Shown piece after piece: positions 55,496 through 64,000 of a stretch of DNA of 64,000 nt (the first letter of the stretch is position 1; each line of letters starts with the position of its first letter). The notes under the pieces are model-generated. The model was not told where the DNA came from. It saw only the letters and a list, made by a program, of their open reading frames with translations, and did not search any database. The stretch is from Pseudoglutamicibacter cumminsii (lineage in GTDB: Bacteria; Actinomycetota; Actinomycetes; Actinomycetales; Micrococcaceae). Where the stretch lies: contig NZ_QFWG01000001.1 of the NCBI RefSeq assembly GCF_003143995.1, forward strand, positions 186,001 to 250,000, in the 5' to 3' direction. Position numbers and translations under genes: made by a program.

Positions 55496-56673
55496 GCCGT
55501 TTCAGGCTCCTCTGTTGTCGTCTGGCGGTGCTGTGCTTGCTTGTGTTGTGCGTGATGATTGTGATCGTTGCGAGGCTCGCGCGCCCTCTTAGCCTTGCCG
55601 GTGCTCAAGCGCTGATGGTCTTCATCCCACTTCTGGTAGGCGTCCACGATCTTGCCGACCAAGCGGTGACGTACGACGTCCTCAGCTGAGAGCTCGCAGA
55701 TTGCGATGTCATCGATGCCGTCGAGGATGTCCAGAACCACACCGAGACCCGAGGTTTTCCCGCCAGGGAGGTCGATCTGCGTGATGTCGCCCGTCACGAC
55801 CATGTGTGAACGGAAACCCAGACGCGTCAGGAACATCTTCATCTGTTCGGCGGTCGTGTTCTGAGCTTCATCGAGGATCACGAACGCATTGTTCAGCGTA
55901 CGGCCACGCATATAAGCCAGCGGGGCAACCTCGATGGTTCCCGCGGCAATCAAACGCGGAATCGACTCGTGCTCGACCATGTCATGCAGAGCGTCATACA
56001 GAGGCCGCAGGTACGGATCGATTTTGTCTGAGAGCGTTCCCGGCAAGAAACCAAGGTTCTCACCGGCTTCGACCGCGGGGCGAGTCAAGATGATCCGGTC
56101 AACCTCACCGGACTGCAACGCTGCAACCGCGCGTGCCATAGCCAGATACGTCTTACCTGTACCGGCCGGCCCCACCCCGAACGTGATCGTGTGGGCGTCC
56201 ATAGCCTCAACATAAGCCGCTTGGTTATTCGTCTTCGGGCGGATGCTCTTGCCGCGATGACGCAAAATCTCACCCGTCACCGCAGGATCAGGATTAGCGG
56301 CAGCTTGCTGACGCTCAGCCATAATCCAGCGCTCAATAAGCGTTGCCGTGACCGCGTTGCCTCCGGCCGCTGCTGCACGAGCCTGCTCGACGACGCGGCG
56401 CACAGCCTTAACATCATCGACCGGCCCAGCAACGTCGAGGGAATCACCGCGAGGAATCAACGTGACCTCGGGCCACACCCCGCCAACAATCCGTAAGAGC
56501 GTGTCTGCGGGACCGAGGCTCGCAACCATAGCCTGGTCAGATTCGAAATCGATGCGTGCGCGCGCAATACCGGCGTCCCCAGCGGAACCAGTCGCGGACG
56601 GTTTTGCTGAGCTGTTCTTAGATGTGAAGGGCACGTGCGTGCTCATCCTCGCTTCGGTAGATATGAAGTTCAC
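55492..56673 (-). CDS. PhoH-like ATPase
   Basis: The 393-residue protein has an N-terminal KH-like region, then the PhoH ATPase with GPAGTGKTYLA and VILDEAQN, followed by the motif GDITQIDLPGGKTSGL. PhoH proteins are RNA-linked P-loop ATPases and commonly sit next to ybeY. The C-terminal tail is rich in His, Gln and Asn (NDHNHHAQHKQAQHRQ). The start is uncertain: GTG at 56673 or ATG at 56646 (STHVPF). Its stop overlaps the ybeY start. Confidence 0.9.
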   Translation of the reverse strand: MNFISTEARMSTHVPFTSKNSSAKPSATGSAGDAGIARARIDFESDQAMVASLGPADTLLRIVGGVWPEVTLIPRGDSLDVAGPVDDVKAVRRVVEQARAAAAGGNAVTATLIERWIMAERQQAAANPDPAVTGEILRHRGKSIRPKTNNQAAYVEAMDAHTITFGVGPAGTGKTYLAMARAVAALQSGEVDRIILTRPAVEAGENLGFLPGTLSDKIDPYLRPLYDALHDMVEHESIPRLIAAGTIEVAPLAYMRGRTLNNAFVILDEAQNTTAEQMKMFLTRLGFRSHMVVTGDITQIDLPGGKTSGLGVVLDILDGIDDIAICELSAEDVVRHRLVGKIVDAYQKWDEDHQRLSTGKAKRAREPRNDHNHHAQHKQAQHRQTTTEEPETA

Positions 56674-56807
56674 GCCAGACCCGGCCGAGCCGGAATCTAT
56701 CTTCAGTTTAGGACGCCTCGCATGTGTTCTCTATAGAAACCAAAGCGAGGCTTGCAAACGGTGCAGAACTTCGCTGACAGCTTTAATCTTGCGCTGTATT
56801 CTCCGAT

Positions 56808-57656
56808 TTATTTTTCGGCAAGGACATGACGGGTTAGGACCGTTCCGACAGCACCCGCTGTAGATGCGCGCAGAATATGCGGCCCCAACGACACCAAAAC
56901 CGCACCTGCCTGTGTTAGCGAGCCAACCTCGTCGGGAGAAATGCCGCCTTCCGGGCCGACCGCAAGCATCACATCGACATCCCACTCTGGCGCAACATCG
57001 GCAGCCTTCTCTTGGGTCTTCTCTGGGGCCTCGCTGTTAGCTTCAGCTTCCGATGGGGTTGCTGGCTCGGTCTGAACGCGGGCCGCGTGCGCGGCAAGAA
57101 CTGTGGCGAGATGGTCGCTTGCGTCCTCATGGCACACGGCAACAAGGACTCCCCGCTTGCTGGCTTCAGAAACCGCATTCACGAGTTGCTTGGTGGTCAC
57201 CATTGAACCCACAACGGGCTGTTCAGCCCGACGCGACTGTTTAGTCGCGCGAACGGCTGTATCGACCCACTTTTGATGCGCCTTCGCAGCGCGGTCCCCA
57301 CGCCAGCGGACAATCGAGCGGTCCGCTTGCCAAGGAATGAACGCGTCGGCCCCGATCTCGACGCACGTCTCGACAGCCTGCAGATCGCGGTCATTCTTCG
57401 ACAACGCCTGAATCAGCCCAACACGTACCCCGGAGGATGTGTGCAGGATCTGCTCAACCTTGACTGAGACAGCCTCTGTATCCACGCGTTCCAGCGTCAC
57501 GACCGCCGCGCGCCCCGCTCCATCGACAACCTGGATCGACTCGCCAGGCTCGAAACGCATCACGCGCACGTGATGAGCCTCAGACCCACACAGCTCGTAA
57601 ACGCCGCCCGGCTCCCAGTGCGTGGCCGCCGGGTCCATGAACGATTTCAGCGACAC
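56808..57656 (-). CDS. rsmE: 16S rRNA (uracil-1498-N3)-methyltransferase RsmE
   Basis: The 282-residue SPOUT methyltransferase has HHVRVMRFEPGE at the PUA-like N-terminus, QALSKNDRDLQAVETCVEIG, AVGPEGGISPDE and the knot motif LGPHILRASTA. It methylates U1498. An Ala/Glu/Pro-rich insert of about 33 residues (about 198-230) lies just before the knot. The GTG start at 57656 is 3 bases past the dnaJ stop, so translation is coupled. Confidence 0.93.
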   Translation of the reverse strand: MSLKSFMDPAATHWEPGGVYELCGSEAHHVRVMRFEPGESIQVVDGAGRAAVVTLERVDTEAVSVKVEQILHTSSGVRVGLIQALSKNDRDLQAVETCVEIGADAFIPWQADRSIVRWRGDRAAKAHQKWVDTAVRATKQSRRAEQPVVGSMVTTKQLVNAVSEASKRGVLVAVCHEDASDHLATVLAAHAARVQTEPATPSEAEANSEAPEKTQEKAADVAPEWDVDVMLAVGPEGGISPDEVGSLTQAGAVLVSLGPHILRASTAGAVGTVLTRHVLAEK

Positions 57657-57659
57657 CGT

Positions 57660-58775
57660 CTAGCCTCGGAACTTATCGCGCAAACGGCTCATGAAACCCC
57701 GCTGGGCGAGCTTGCCCTGGGTGAACTGCTCGTCACGGGCTTCAGCGAGCTTCTCCAACAGCTCGCGCTGATTCTCGTCGAGGTTCTTAGGCGTCTCAAC
57801 GTTGACCGTGACCTTCAGATCACCGCGGCGACCGCCACGCAACGACGGAACACCCAAACCAGTCAGCGTTAGGGTCTCGCCGGACTGGGTTCCGGGCTGA
57901 ATATCGAGCTCTTGGTCGCCATCGAACGTCTCGAGCTTGACCTCGGTACCCAGAGCAGCCTGCGTCATCGGAACCGACAATGTCGCGTGCAAATCGTTAC
58001 CGATGCGCTCAAAGGTCGCGTGGTTCCGAACGCTGATCTCAAGGTAAAGGTCGCCGTTCGGGCCGCCACCTGGGCCAGCCTCACCCTCGCCTTGCAACTG
58101 GATCCGGGTACCCGTGTCCACGCCGGCAGGGATCTTGATGGTCTTCTCGGCCTTCTCACGCACACGACCCTCACCGCTACACTCAGGGCACGGCTTGACC
58201 AGGCGCGAACCGTAGCCCGCACACGCAGGGCACTCAGCGAGAGTCATGACGTCACCGAGCATCGACCGTACCGGGCGCTGAATATGTCCCGAACCGTGGC
58301 AGGTCTCGCACGTCACTGGCTGTGTATCGCCCTCGGTGCACGAGCCGTGGCACAAGGAACACACGACCGCAGTAGAGACCGTGATATTGACTTCCTTGCC
58401 CTGGACAGCATCAACAAGGTCAATCGGGACCCGGACGAGCCCGTCGCGGCCCGGCTGAGTACGCGACTTCGGCTGCGGGCGGCCACTCCCGCCGCCACCA
58501 AAGAACGCATCGAAGATATCGGAGAAGCCACCGAATCCGCCGCCACCGAAACCACCAGCAGCGCCGTTCTCATCGCCCGTACGGTCATAATTGCGGCGCT
58601 TATCCGGATCAGACAGAACCTCATAGGCGTGGGTCACCGCCTTGAACTTCTCGTGAGTATCCTCACCAGGGTTCAAGTCCGGGTGCAGCTGACGCGCAAG
58701 CTTGCGGTACGCGCGCTTGATTTCCTCATCCGAAGCGTCCTGGGAGACCCCAAGGGTTTCGTAGTGGTTAGCCAT
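57660..58775 (-). CDS. dnaJ: Molecular chaperone DnaJ (hrcA-linked)
   Basis: The 371-residue co-chaperone has a J domain (HPD near residue 32), a Gly-rich linker (FGGGGFGGFSDIFDAFFGG), four zinc repeats of CxxCxGxG type (CSLCHGSC, CETCHGSG, CPACAGYG, CPECSGEG) and a C-terminal substrate domain. It stimulates DnaK ATPase. Downstream of hrcA (56 bases between), it is presumably controlled by the CIRCE operator. Actinobacteria have a second DnaJ elsewhere. Confidence 0.95.
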   Translation of the reverse strand: MANHYETLGVSQDASDEEIKRAYRKLARQLHPDLNPGEDTHEKFKAVTHAYEVLSDPDKRRNYDRTGDENGAAGGFGGGGFGGFSDIFDAFFGGGGSGRPQPKSRTQPGRDGLVRVPIDLVDAVQGKEVNITVSTAVVCSLCHGSCTEGDTQPVTCETCHGSGHIQRPVRSMLGDVMTLAECPACAGYGSRLVKPCPECSGEGRVREKAEKTIKIPAGVDTGTRIQLQGEGEAGPGGGPNGDLYLEISVRNHATFERIGNDLHATLSVPMTQAALGTEVKLETFDGDQELDIQPGTQSGETLTLTGLGVPSLRGGRRGDLKVTVNVETPKNLDENQRELLEKLAEARDEQFTQGKLAQRGFMSRLRDKFRG

Positions 58776-58831
58776 GACGTTAGTAAGTCGCTTTCCTTCG
58801 CTGTTCTCGTCGGGTGTGAATTGGCGTGCTT

Positions 58832-59905
58832 TTAGCTAGAAAGAATCCGGTTCAGGTAACGCGCGATTGCACGCACCGCGCCCATCGAGCCTGAATAATC
58901 CATGCGCGTAGGCCCTAAGACACCGAGCATCGCCGAACGGTTCTCTCCGTAGCTGCTGGCCACCACCGAGGTGTCCGTGAGCTCGGCATGCGTATTTTCG
59001 CTACCGATGCGCACCACAACCTGGTCTTCATCTACTTCCATTTCTGAAAGCAAACGCAACAAGACAACCTGTTCTTCAAGGGTCTCCAACAAACCAGTGA
59101 GGTCCTTACGGAAGTCCTGCTGTGAGCGGGCAAGGTTCGCAGTGCCCGAAAGTACTACCCTATCGACCTGGTGCGCCGTAAGGGCCGAAGCGACCGCGCG
59201 AGCCACAGCGTGAGCGAAGTCCAGAAGCTGATGCGGAAGGTTGAACCCAGTCGGGTCGCCAGGTGGCTGTGCGGCCACAGACGTCAAAACGTCAGTCACC
59301 GCATGCAACGGTTGCCCCACGATGTGCTCAGCGATCTGATCGCGTACCAACGCAACATCAACATCGGACACCTCATGTGGAGCCTGCACCATGCGCTGAG
59401 TGACATCGCCGTTGCTCGCGATCACCACAACCAAGGCTTGCCCTGGGCCCATCGTGAGGATCTCAACGTGACGGATCCGCGTGTTCGAAACATTAGGGAT
59501 CTGGATGACAGCAACCTGCTGAGTCAACGCTGAAAGCGCGCGAGCCGTGCGCGCGAGGACGTCATCGAGCTCTTCCGCGCCGTCCAAGAGCTTGTGGATC
59601 GCGCGACGCTCGGCAGCTGATAGCGGCTTAATGTCTTCGATGCGGTCCACAAAGTAGCGGTAACCGCGCTCGGTCGGGATGCGGCCAGCGGACGTGTGCG
59701 GAGCCTCAATGAGCCCCTGCTCTCCCAAAACGGCCATGTCGTTACGGATCGTGGCCGCAGACACGCCAAGGTTGTGGCGTTCAACGAGCGCGGCGGAACC
59801 GACAGGCTCACGCGAGTTCACGTAATCGTCCACGACGGCACGCAACACATGCACGCGACGCGCAGTTGCGCGGCTCATCGGCTTGTCGCTGTCTGGGCTG
59901 ACCAC
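58832..59905 (-). CDS. hrcA: Heat-inducible transcription repressor HrcA
   Basis: The 357-residue repressor has the N-terminal winged helix (YVNSREPVGSAALVERHNLGVSAATIRNDMAVLGEQGLI) and the HrcA-specific ASAGRIP-like TSAGRIPTERGYRYFVD. It binds CIRCE and senses heat through GroEL. The GTG start is at 59905, and a perfect CIRCE is 46 bases upstream, so the operon hrcA-dnaJ is self-regulated. Confidence 0.96.
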   Translation of the reverse strand: MVSPDSDKPMSRATARRVHVLRAVVDDYVNSREPVGSAALVERHNLGVSAATIRNDMAVLGEQGLIEAPHTSAGRIPTERGYRYFVDRIEDIKPLSAAERRAIHKLLDGAEELDDVLARTARALSALTQQVAVIQIPNVSNTRIRHVEILTMGPGQALVVVIASNGDVTQRMVQAPHEVSDVDVALVRDQIAEHIVGQPLHAVTDVLTSVAAQPPGDPTGFNLPHQLLDFAHAVARAVASALTAHQVDRVVLSGTANLARSQQDFRKDLTGLLETLEEQVVLLRLLSEMEVDEDQVVVRIGSENTHAELTDTSVVASSYGENRSAMLGVLGPTRMDYSGSMGAVRAIARYLNRILSS

Positions 59906-59950
59906 GTGAACTCCCCCTACCTCGCTAGAACGTTGGCGGTGCCCTCAAGT

Positions 59951-59977
59951 TTGGCACTCTAAGGGCTCGAGTGCCAA
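59951..59977. promoter_or_regulatory. CIRCE operator
   Basis: TTGGCACTC (59951-59959), a 9-base spacer and GAGTGCCAA (59969-59977) form a perfect 9-9-9 CIRCE element upstream of hrcA. One substitution on each arm from the TTAGCACTC consensus keeps the symmetry. Confidence 0.95.
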
Positions 59978-60090
59978 TTGTATCGGGTGAGGGTCAAGCA
60001 ACGCTTGGGCTCTGCCTCGGCGCGCCCATCAGCTGAGGCGGCCCGTGCCGGTTACCCTCAGTGTCAGCGCCTAACTAAAGGAGTCACGTG

Positions 60091-60942
60091 ATGGATTGGA
60101 GCCAGTGGGGTCCCGGATCTATTTCACAGCCTGCCCGCAAAGCCCCACGTAAAGTCGCGGCGCAGGTAGGGCTTGTTCTGGAAGACGTCGAAACCGGATT
60201 CGTCGGCGAAGTCATAAGAACGGAACGCTCAGGTGGGGTGCGGGTGCTCGAACTAGAAGACGGACGCGGCGTCCGGCGCTCGTTTCCCGCGGGCTTCGGG
60301 TTCTGGATCGACGGTGAACCGGTTGAAATCGTTGAGCCGGCCTCGGTCGCAGAACCCCCGCAAGTGACTAAGATTTCCGCTTCCGGATCCGTGTATGTCG
60401 AAGGAGTCCGCGCGAAAACAGCGCGTGCCGCACGGATCTGGGTTGAAGGCATCCACGATGCCGCGCTGATCGAAAAAGTGTGGGGCCACGACCTTCGCGT
60501 TGAAGGCATCGTCGTGGAGCCGATGCACGGAGCCGACGACCTCGCCGGCCTCATTGAAGAGTTCCAGCCCACCTCGCAACGCAAGCTTGCGATCCTTCTG
60601 GACCACCTCGTCGAAGGTTCTAAGGAAAGTCGCTTGGCTGCCGACGCGATGCGCGTGCCAGGTGCCCGCGAGCACGTACTGATCGTGGGGCATCCGTTCG
60701 TTGACGTGTGGGAAGCGGTCAAGCCTCAGAAAGTCGGCTTGGGCGCGTGGCCGCAGATTCCTCGAGGGCAGGACTGGAAGCGCGGGATCCTGCGCCACCT
60801 CGGTTGGCCCTCGGATACGGACGCCGACGTCGGGGCTGGTTTCTCGCGCATCCTTGAGTCGGTCTCGACCTACGCAGACCTTCGTCCCGAGCTACTGGGC
60901 AAAGTTGAGCACATGATCGACTTCGTGTCAGCTGAGGCATGA
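60091..60942 (+). CDS. DUF3097 family protein
   Basis: The 283-residue soluble protein matches DUF3097: the N-terminal SH3-like segment (LVLEDVETGFVGEVIRTE), the VYVEGVRAKTARAARIWVEGIHDAALIEKVWG domain resembling a TOPRIM-like fold, and a C-terminal tail ending VEHMIDFVSAEA. The function is unknown, but it is widespread in Actinobacteria close to hrcA and hemW. ATG at 60091 is preferred over the GTG one codon earlier because AAGGAG lies 7 bases upstream. Confidence 0.88.
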   Translation: MDWSQWGPGSISQPARKAPRKVAAQVGLVLEDVETGFVGEVIRTERSGGVRVLELEDGRGVRRSFPAGFGFWIDGEPVEIVEPASVAEPPQVTKISASGSVYVEGVRAKTARAARIWVEGIHDAALIEKVWGHDLRVEGIVVEPMHGADDLAGLIEEFQPTSQRKLAILLDHLVEGSKESRLAADAMRVPGAREHVLIVGHPFVDVWEAVKPQKVGLGAWPQIPRGQDWKRGILRHLGWPSDTDADVGAGFSRILESVSTYADLRPELLGKVEHMIDFVSAEA

Positions 60943-61092
60943 GGGCTTCTTGCGATGAAGCGAAACAATCAGCGAAAGCATGTGAGGAAAAACACTTAAG
61001 ACGCGTTTCTGTGGCGAGTGGCCTACAACGTGATAGCCCTCAAAGCCATTAGACTGAAATGAACGCCAACACCCAAAGGAGAGGACAGTCGC

Positions 61093-61494
61093 GTGACGAA
61101 CCCGACGCCTGGGAAGCCACAGCAGCCTCGTGACAGAGAGCTGTCATCTGAAGCCCTCCCGTTGGCTCCAAGTGAAGACCGCCGCTGGGCAACCGTCGCG
61201 CATTTCAGCGCCATCGCAGGTTTCATCCCGGCCATGATCATCCACTACCTCTTCAAGGATCGTGGACCATTCACGGCACAGGAATCGCGCGAGGTTGTCA
61301 ACTTCACGCTACCGCTGTCGATCCTCATGTTCGTGCTTATGCTTTTGGCGATCTTCATCCCGGGAATCGGCTCGATCTTCGCTGTACTGCTCGTTGCGGT
61401 CTGGCTGTTCATGACCTTCTCCGGTATCGTCGCCGGCGTTGAAGTCAACAAGGGCCGGCCATACCTGTACCGCTTCAACATGCGCTTGTTCTAG
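61093..61494 (+). CDS. DUF4870 family membrane protein
   Basis: The 133-residue protein has the DUF4870 pattern: WATVAHFSAIAGFIP, three hydrophobic segments, and NFTLPLSILMFVLMLLAI after the ESREVVNF stretch. It sits in the membrane with a short soluble N-terminus. Function is unknown. The GTG start is supported by AAAGGAGAGGACAG. Confidence 0.87.
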   Translation: MTNPTPGKPQQPRDRELSSEALPLAPSEDRRWATVAHFSAIAGFIPAMIIHYLFKDRGPFTAQESREVVNFTLPLSILMFVLMLLAIFIPGIGSIFAVLLVAVWLFMTFSGIVAGVEVNKGRPYLYRFNMRLF

Positions 61495-61502
61495 CGGCGC
61501 TG

Positions 61503-62756
61503 TTAGCTGTCAATCAGTTCGAGGACGAGTCCGTCAGCGAGCAAACGCCCCTTCAACGTCAAAACGAAACGGCTATCTTCCGAAGCTTCCAGTTGCGTGT
61601 TGCCAGAAGCGTCAACGATGTTGCCCAGGCCGCGTGCAACAAATCCAGGCAGACGCCCACGCTCACGCTCAGACAAAAGCGAGACCGGAAGCCCGCTAGC
61701 TAAGCGAATCGAGAGCATGATGTTCTCAAGATGCGTCGCATCAGCGGACGGGACTTCACGCCCCAAGGCCGGAGAAACACCCGCATCAATACGCTGTTGA
61801 TACGCGGCAGGATGCTTCACATTCCACCAACGGATGCCGCCGATGTGCGAATGCGCCCCCGGACCGATCCCCCACCAATCCTGGTTCCGCCAATACGCAA
61901 CATTATGGCGGGCCTGATGCTGCTCAGAGCGAGCCCAATTGGACACCTCATACCAACTGAAACCAGCATCCGCGAGCGCCGCATCAGCCAGCTCGTACTT
62001 CTCAGCGTGATCATCCTCATCGACCGCTGGGACTTCGCCGCGGCGCATCTGAGCCGCCAACTTGGTGCCCGGTTCAACAATGAGCGAATACGCCGAAATA
62101 TGGTCCGGCTCCATCGCCAAGGCGGCGTCGAGTGACGTCCGCCAATCATCGATGGACTCCCCCGGTGTCCCATAAATCAGGTCGACCGAAACATCCAAGC
62201 CAGCTTCGCGAGCCCATTGAACCGCCTGCGGTACACGCTCCGGGCTGTGAGTCCGATCCAGCGTGGCCAGCACATGGGGAACAGCGGACTGCATCCCGAA
62301 AGAAACGCGCGTGAAGCCTCCCGCTTTGAGCTGAGCGAGCGACTCTGGCGTGACCGAATCCGGGTTCGCCTCCGTGGTAACTTCCGCATCGGGCGCCAAA
62401 CCATACAGCGAACGCGCACGATCAAGGATCATCACCAGGTCATTAGCAGGCAACAGCGTTGGCGTGCCGCCGCCGAAAAACACGGTCGACAATTCACGAG
62501 GTTCGGCGTCGGCCTTGCGAAGCACATCAGCCGAGAAATCGAGCTCACGAGCCGCCGCCAGCGCGTACGTATCTTGGCTAGCGCCATGCCCCAGTTCGGT
62601 CGCGGTATACGTGTTGAAATCGCAATAACCACACCGGACCGCGCAAAACGGGATATGAACGTAGAGGCTCAACGAACGCTCACGCGCATGCGCAACCGAC
62701 TCGGGGCTGAGCGAGCCATCGGCAGGGGCAGGATCCCCTTCCGGAAGTTGAGCCAT
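61503..62756 (-). CDS. hemW: Radical SAM family heme chaperone HemW
   Basis: The 417-residue protein has the radical SAM cluster motif in HIPFCAVRCGYCDFNTYT and GGGTPTLLP, then a C-terminal HemW domain. It carries heme to respiratory proteins rather than catalysing coproporphyrinogen oxidation; the older name HemN-like is misleading. The cysteine pattern CxxxCxxC is intact. Its ATG overlaps the lepA stop by one base, so it is translationally coupled to lepA. Confidence 0.94.
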   Translation of the reverse strand: MAQLPEGDPAPADGSLSPESVAHARERSLSLYVHIPFCAVRCGYCDFNTYTATELGHGASQDTYALAAARELDFSADVLRKADAEPRELSTVFFGGGTPTLLPANDLVMILDRARSLYGLAPDAEVTTEANPDSVTPESLAQLKAGGFTRVSFGMQSAVPHVLATLDRTHSPERVPQAVQWAREAGLDVSVDLIYGTPGESIDDWRTSLDAALAMEPDHISAYSLIVEPGTKLAAQMRRGEVPAVDEDDHAEKYELADAALADAGFSWYEVSNWARSEQHQARHNVAYWRNQDWWGIGPGAHSHIGGIRWWNVKHPAAYQQRIDAGVSPALGREVPSADATHLENIMLSIRLASGLPVSLLSERERGRLPGFVARGLGNIVDASGNTQLEASEDSRFVLTLKGRLLADGLVLELIDS

Positions 62757-64000
62757 TACTTCTTCTTACCGCCGTTGTCGTCCGAAGATAGCGCCGCGAT
62801 GAAGGCTTCCTGTGGGACCTCAACACGGCCCACCATCTTCATGCGCTTCTTACCTTCCTTCTGCTTCTCAAGCAGCTTGCGCTTACGGCTAATGTCACCG
62901 CCGTAACACTTGGCAAGAACGTCCTTACGGATAGCACGGATGTTTTCACGCGCAATGATGCGGGAACCGATAGCCGCCTGGATCGGGACCTCGAACTGCT
63001 GACGCGGGATCAGCTCGCGCAGACGGGAGGTCATCATGACGCCGTAAGAGTAGGCGTTGTCCTTGTGCGTGATCGCAGAGAACGCGTCCACACGCTCTCC
63101 CTGAAGCAGAATATCGACCTTGACGAGGTCGGCTTCCTGCGAGCCGTCGGCCTGCCAGTTCAGGGACGCATAGCCGCGGGTGCGCGACTTCAAGTGATCG
63201 AAGAAATCGAACACGATCTCAGCCAACGGCAAGCGGTAACGCATCTCGACGCGTTCCTCAGACAAGTAGTCCATGCCCATCATGTGGCCGCGGCGGCTCT
63301 GGCACAGCTCCATGACAGCGCCGATGAATTCGGCCGGGGTGATGACCGTGGCCGAAACCATCGGCTCAGTGATCGACTTGAGCTTGCCGTCCGGGAACTC
63401 CGATGGGTTCGTCACGTGAACGTGCGAACCGTCCTCCGTCACGACGTCGTACTCAACGTTCGGTGCCGTGGAAATGAGGTCCAGATTGAACTCGCGCTCA
63501 AGACGTTCGCGAATGATCTCAAGGTGCAACAGGCCAAGGAAGCCCACGCGGAAGCCGAAGCCCAAGGCTGCGGAGGTTTCCGGCTCATAAACAAGCGCGG
63601 CATCGTTGAGACGCAACTTGTCGAGAGCGTCACGCAACACCGGGAAGTCGGAGCCATCGATCGGGAACAGACCCGAGAAAACCATTGGCTGCGGCTCGTC
63701 ATAGCCGGCCAAGTGCTCGGACGCCGGATTCGTGAAGTTTGTGACCGTGTCACCGACCTTCGACTGGCGGACATCCTTAACACCCGTGATGAGGTAGCCC
63801 ACCTCGCCCGCTGCCAAGCCATCCGTCGGGATCGGGCCCGGCGAAGAGACACCGATCTCAAGCAATTCATAGCTCACGCCAGAAGACATCATCTTGACCT
63901 TCTCGCGCGGCTTAAGCCGGCCATCGACCACCCGGACATACGTGACCACGCCGCGGTAGACGTCGTACACCGAGTCAAAAATCATTGCGCGAGCCGGGGC
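62756..64000 (-). CDS. lepA: Elongation factor 4 (LepA), C-terminal portion
   Basis: The gene continues beyond the right end; 415 codons including the stop are present. Reading starts with [19 protein letters not shown], the domain II entry of LepA, and goes through LepA-specific C-terminal blocks ([47 protein letters not shown]). Its G domain lies outside. LepA is a ribosomal GTPase that can back-translocate stalled ribosomes. hemW follows directly. Confidence 0.97.
   Translation of the reverse strand, partial: APARAMIFDSVYDVYRGVVTYVRVVDGRLKPREKVKMMSSGVSYELLEIGVSSPGPIPTDGLAAGEVGYLITGVKDVRQSKVGDTVTNFTNPASEHLAGYDEPQPMVFSGLFPIDGSDFPVLRDALDKLRLNDAALVYEPETSAALGFGFRVGFLGLLHLEIIRERLEREFNLDLISTAPNVEYDVVTEDGSHVHVTNPSEFPDGKLKSITEPMVSATVITPAEFIGAVMELCQSRRGHMMGMDYLSEERVEMRYRLPLAEIVFDFFDHLKSRTRGYASLNWQADGSQEADLVKVDILLQGERVDAFSAITHKDNAYSYGVMMTSRLRELIPRQQFEVPIQAAIGSRIIARENIRAIRKDVLAKCYGGDISRKRKLLEKQKEGKKRMKMVGRVEVPQEAFIAALSSDDNGGKKK

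Overview
The window is a 64 kb stretch of a high-GC actinobacterial chromosome. Mycothiol genes (mshA, mshC), a complete Pup-tagging locus, RbpA, fused QcrCAB/Cta respiratory genes and DUF3043/DUF3054/DUF3097 families point to Actinobacteria. A fused PafBC and the gene order lepA-hemW-hrcA-dnaJ-rsmE-phoH-ybeY-CNNM-era suggest Micrococcales, probably Micrococcaceae (Arthrobacter-like). The genus is inference. Coding density is high: no gene-free stretch exceeds 300 bases, and the longest gap (52330-52612) holds the leuA leader.

Layout. 1-2568: end of a thiolase, then FabG4-like and HtdX-like genes (fatty acyl module). 2537-3721 (-): mshA. 3953-4038: tRNA-Leu(GAG). 4224-9073: M20 peptidase, acyl-CoA dehydrogenase, uppP, mshC. 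9098-10087 (-): PAC2. 10207-26094: Rip3-like protease, trmI, then the Pup locus arc-dop-pup-pafA, two FKBP isomerases, fused pafBC, tatA, tatC and a Ski2-type helicase. The 20S core genes prcB and prcA, normally between pup and pafA, are absent, and Arc lacks the C-terminal proteasome-docking tail. 26087-28557: amidohydrolase and Ppm1. 28673-34407: rbpA, SPFH/NfeD pair, rlmA, def, DUF3054, Lrp-like protein, trpD. 34635-45382: ctaE-qcrC-qcrA-qcrB, then an ABC-F ATPase and a GntR regulator, then ctaF-ctaD-ctaC (minus strand) and erpA. ctaC carries a one-base frameshift just before its CuA motif. 45503-52329: M20 dipeptidase, DUF3043, pyrD, uppS, recO, leuA with an attenuator leader peptide. 52613-59905 (-): era, CNNM/CorC protein, ybeY, phoH, rsmE, dnaJ, hrcA, with a CIRCE operator upstream. 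60091-64000: DUF3097, DUF4870, hemW and the C-terminal part of lepA.

The main themes are redox buffering (mycothiol), the bc1-aa3 respiratory branch, and a Pup system that appears to work without a local 20S proteasome (ARC as unfoldase only, as known for corynebacteria). An ABC-F/GntR pair that looks like a mobile resistance module separates the two halves of the respiratory cluster.

Regulatory signals are unusually readable. They include a perfect CIRCE, a leuA leader peptide with three Leu codons and a 12-bp long-range helix, many -10 boxes placed 6-7 nt before start codons (leaderless transcripts), strong perfect hairpins between genes, and two small tandem repeats that put stop codons in all three frames just after a gene end. 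I saw no insertion sequence, CRISPR array, prophage or rRNA.
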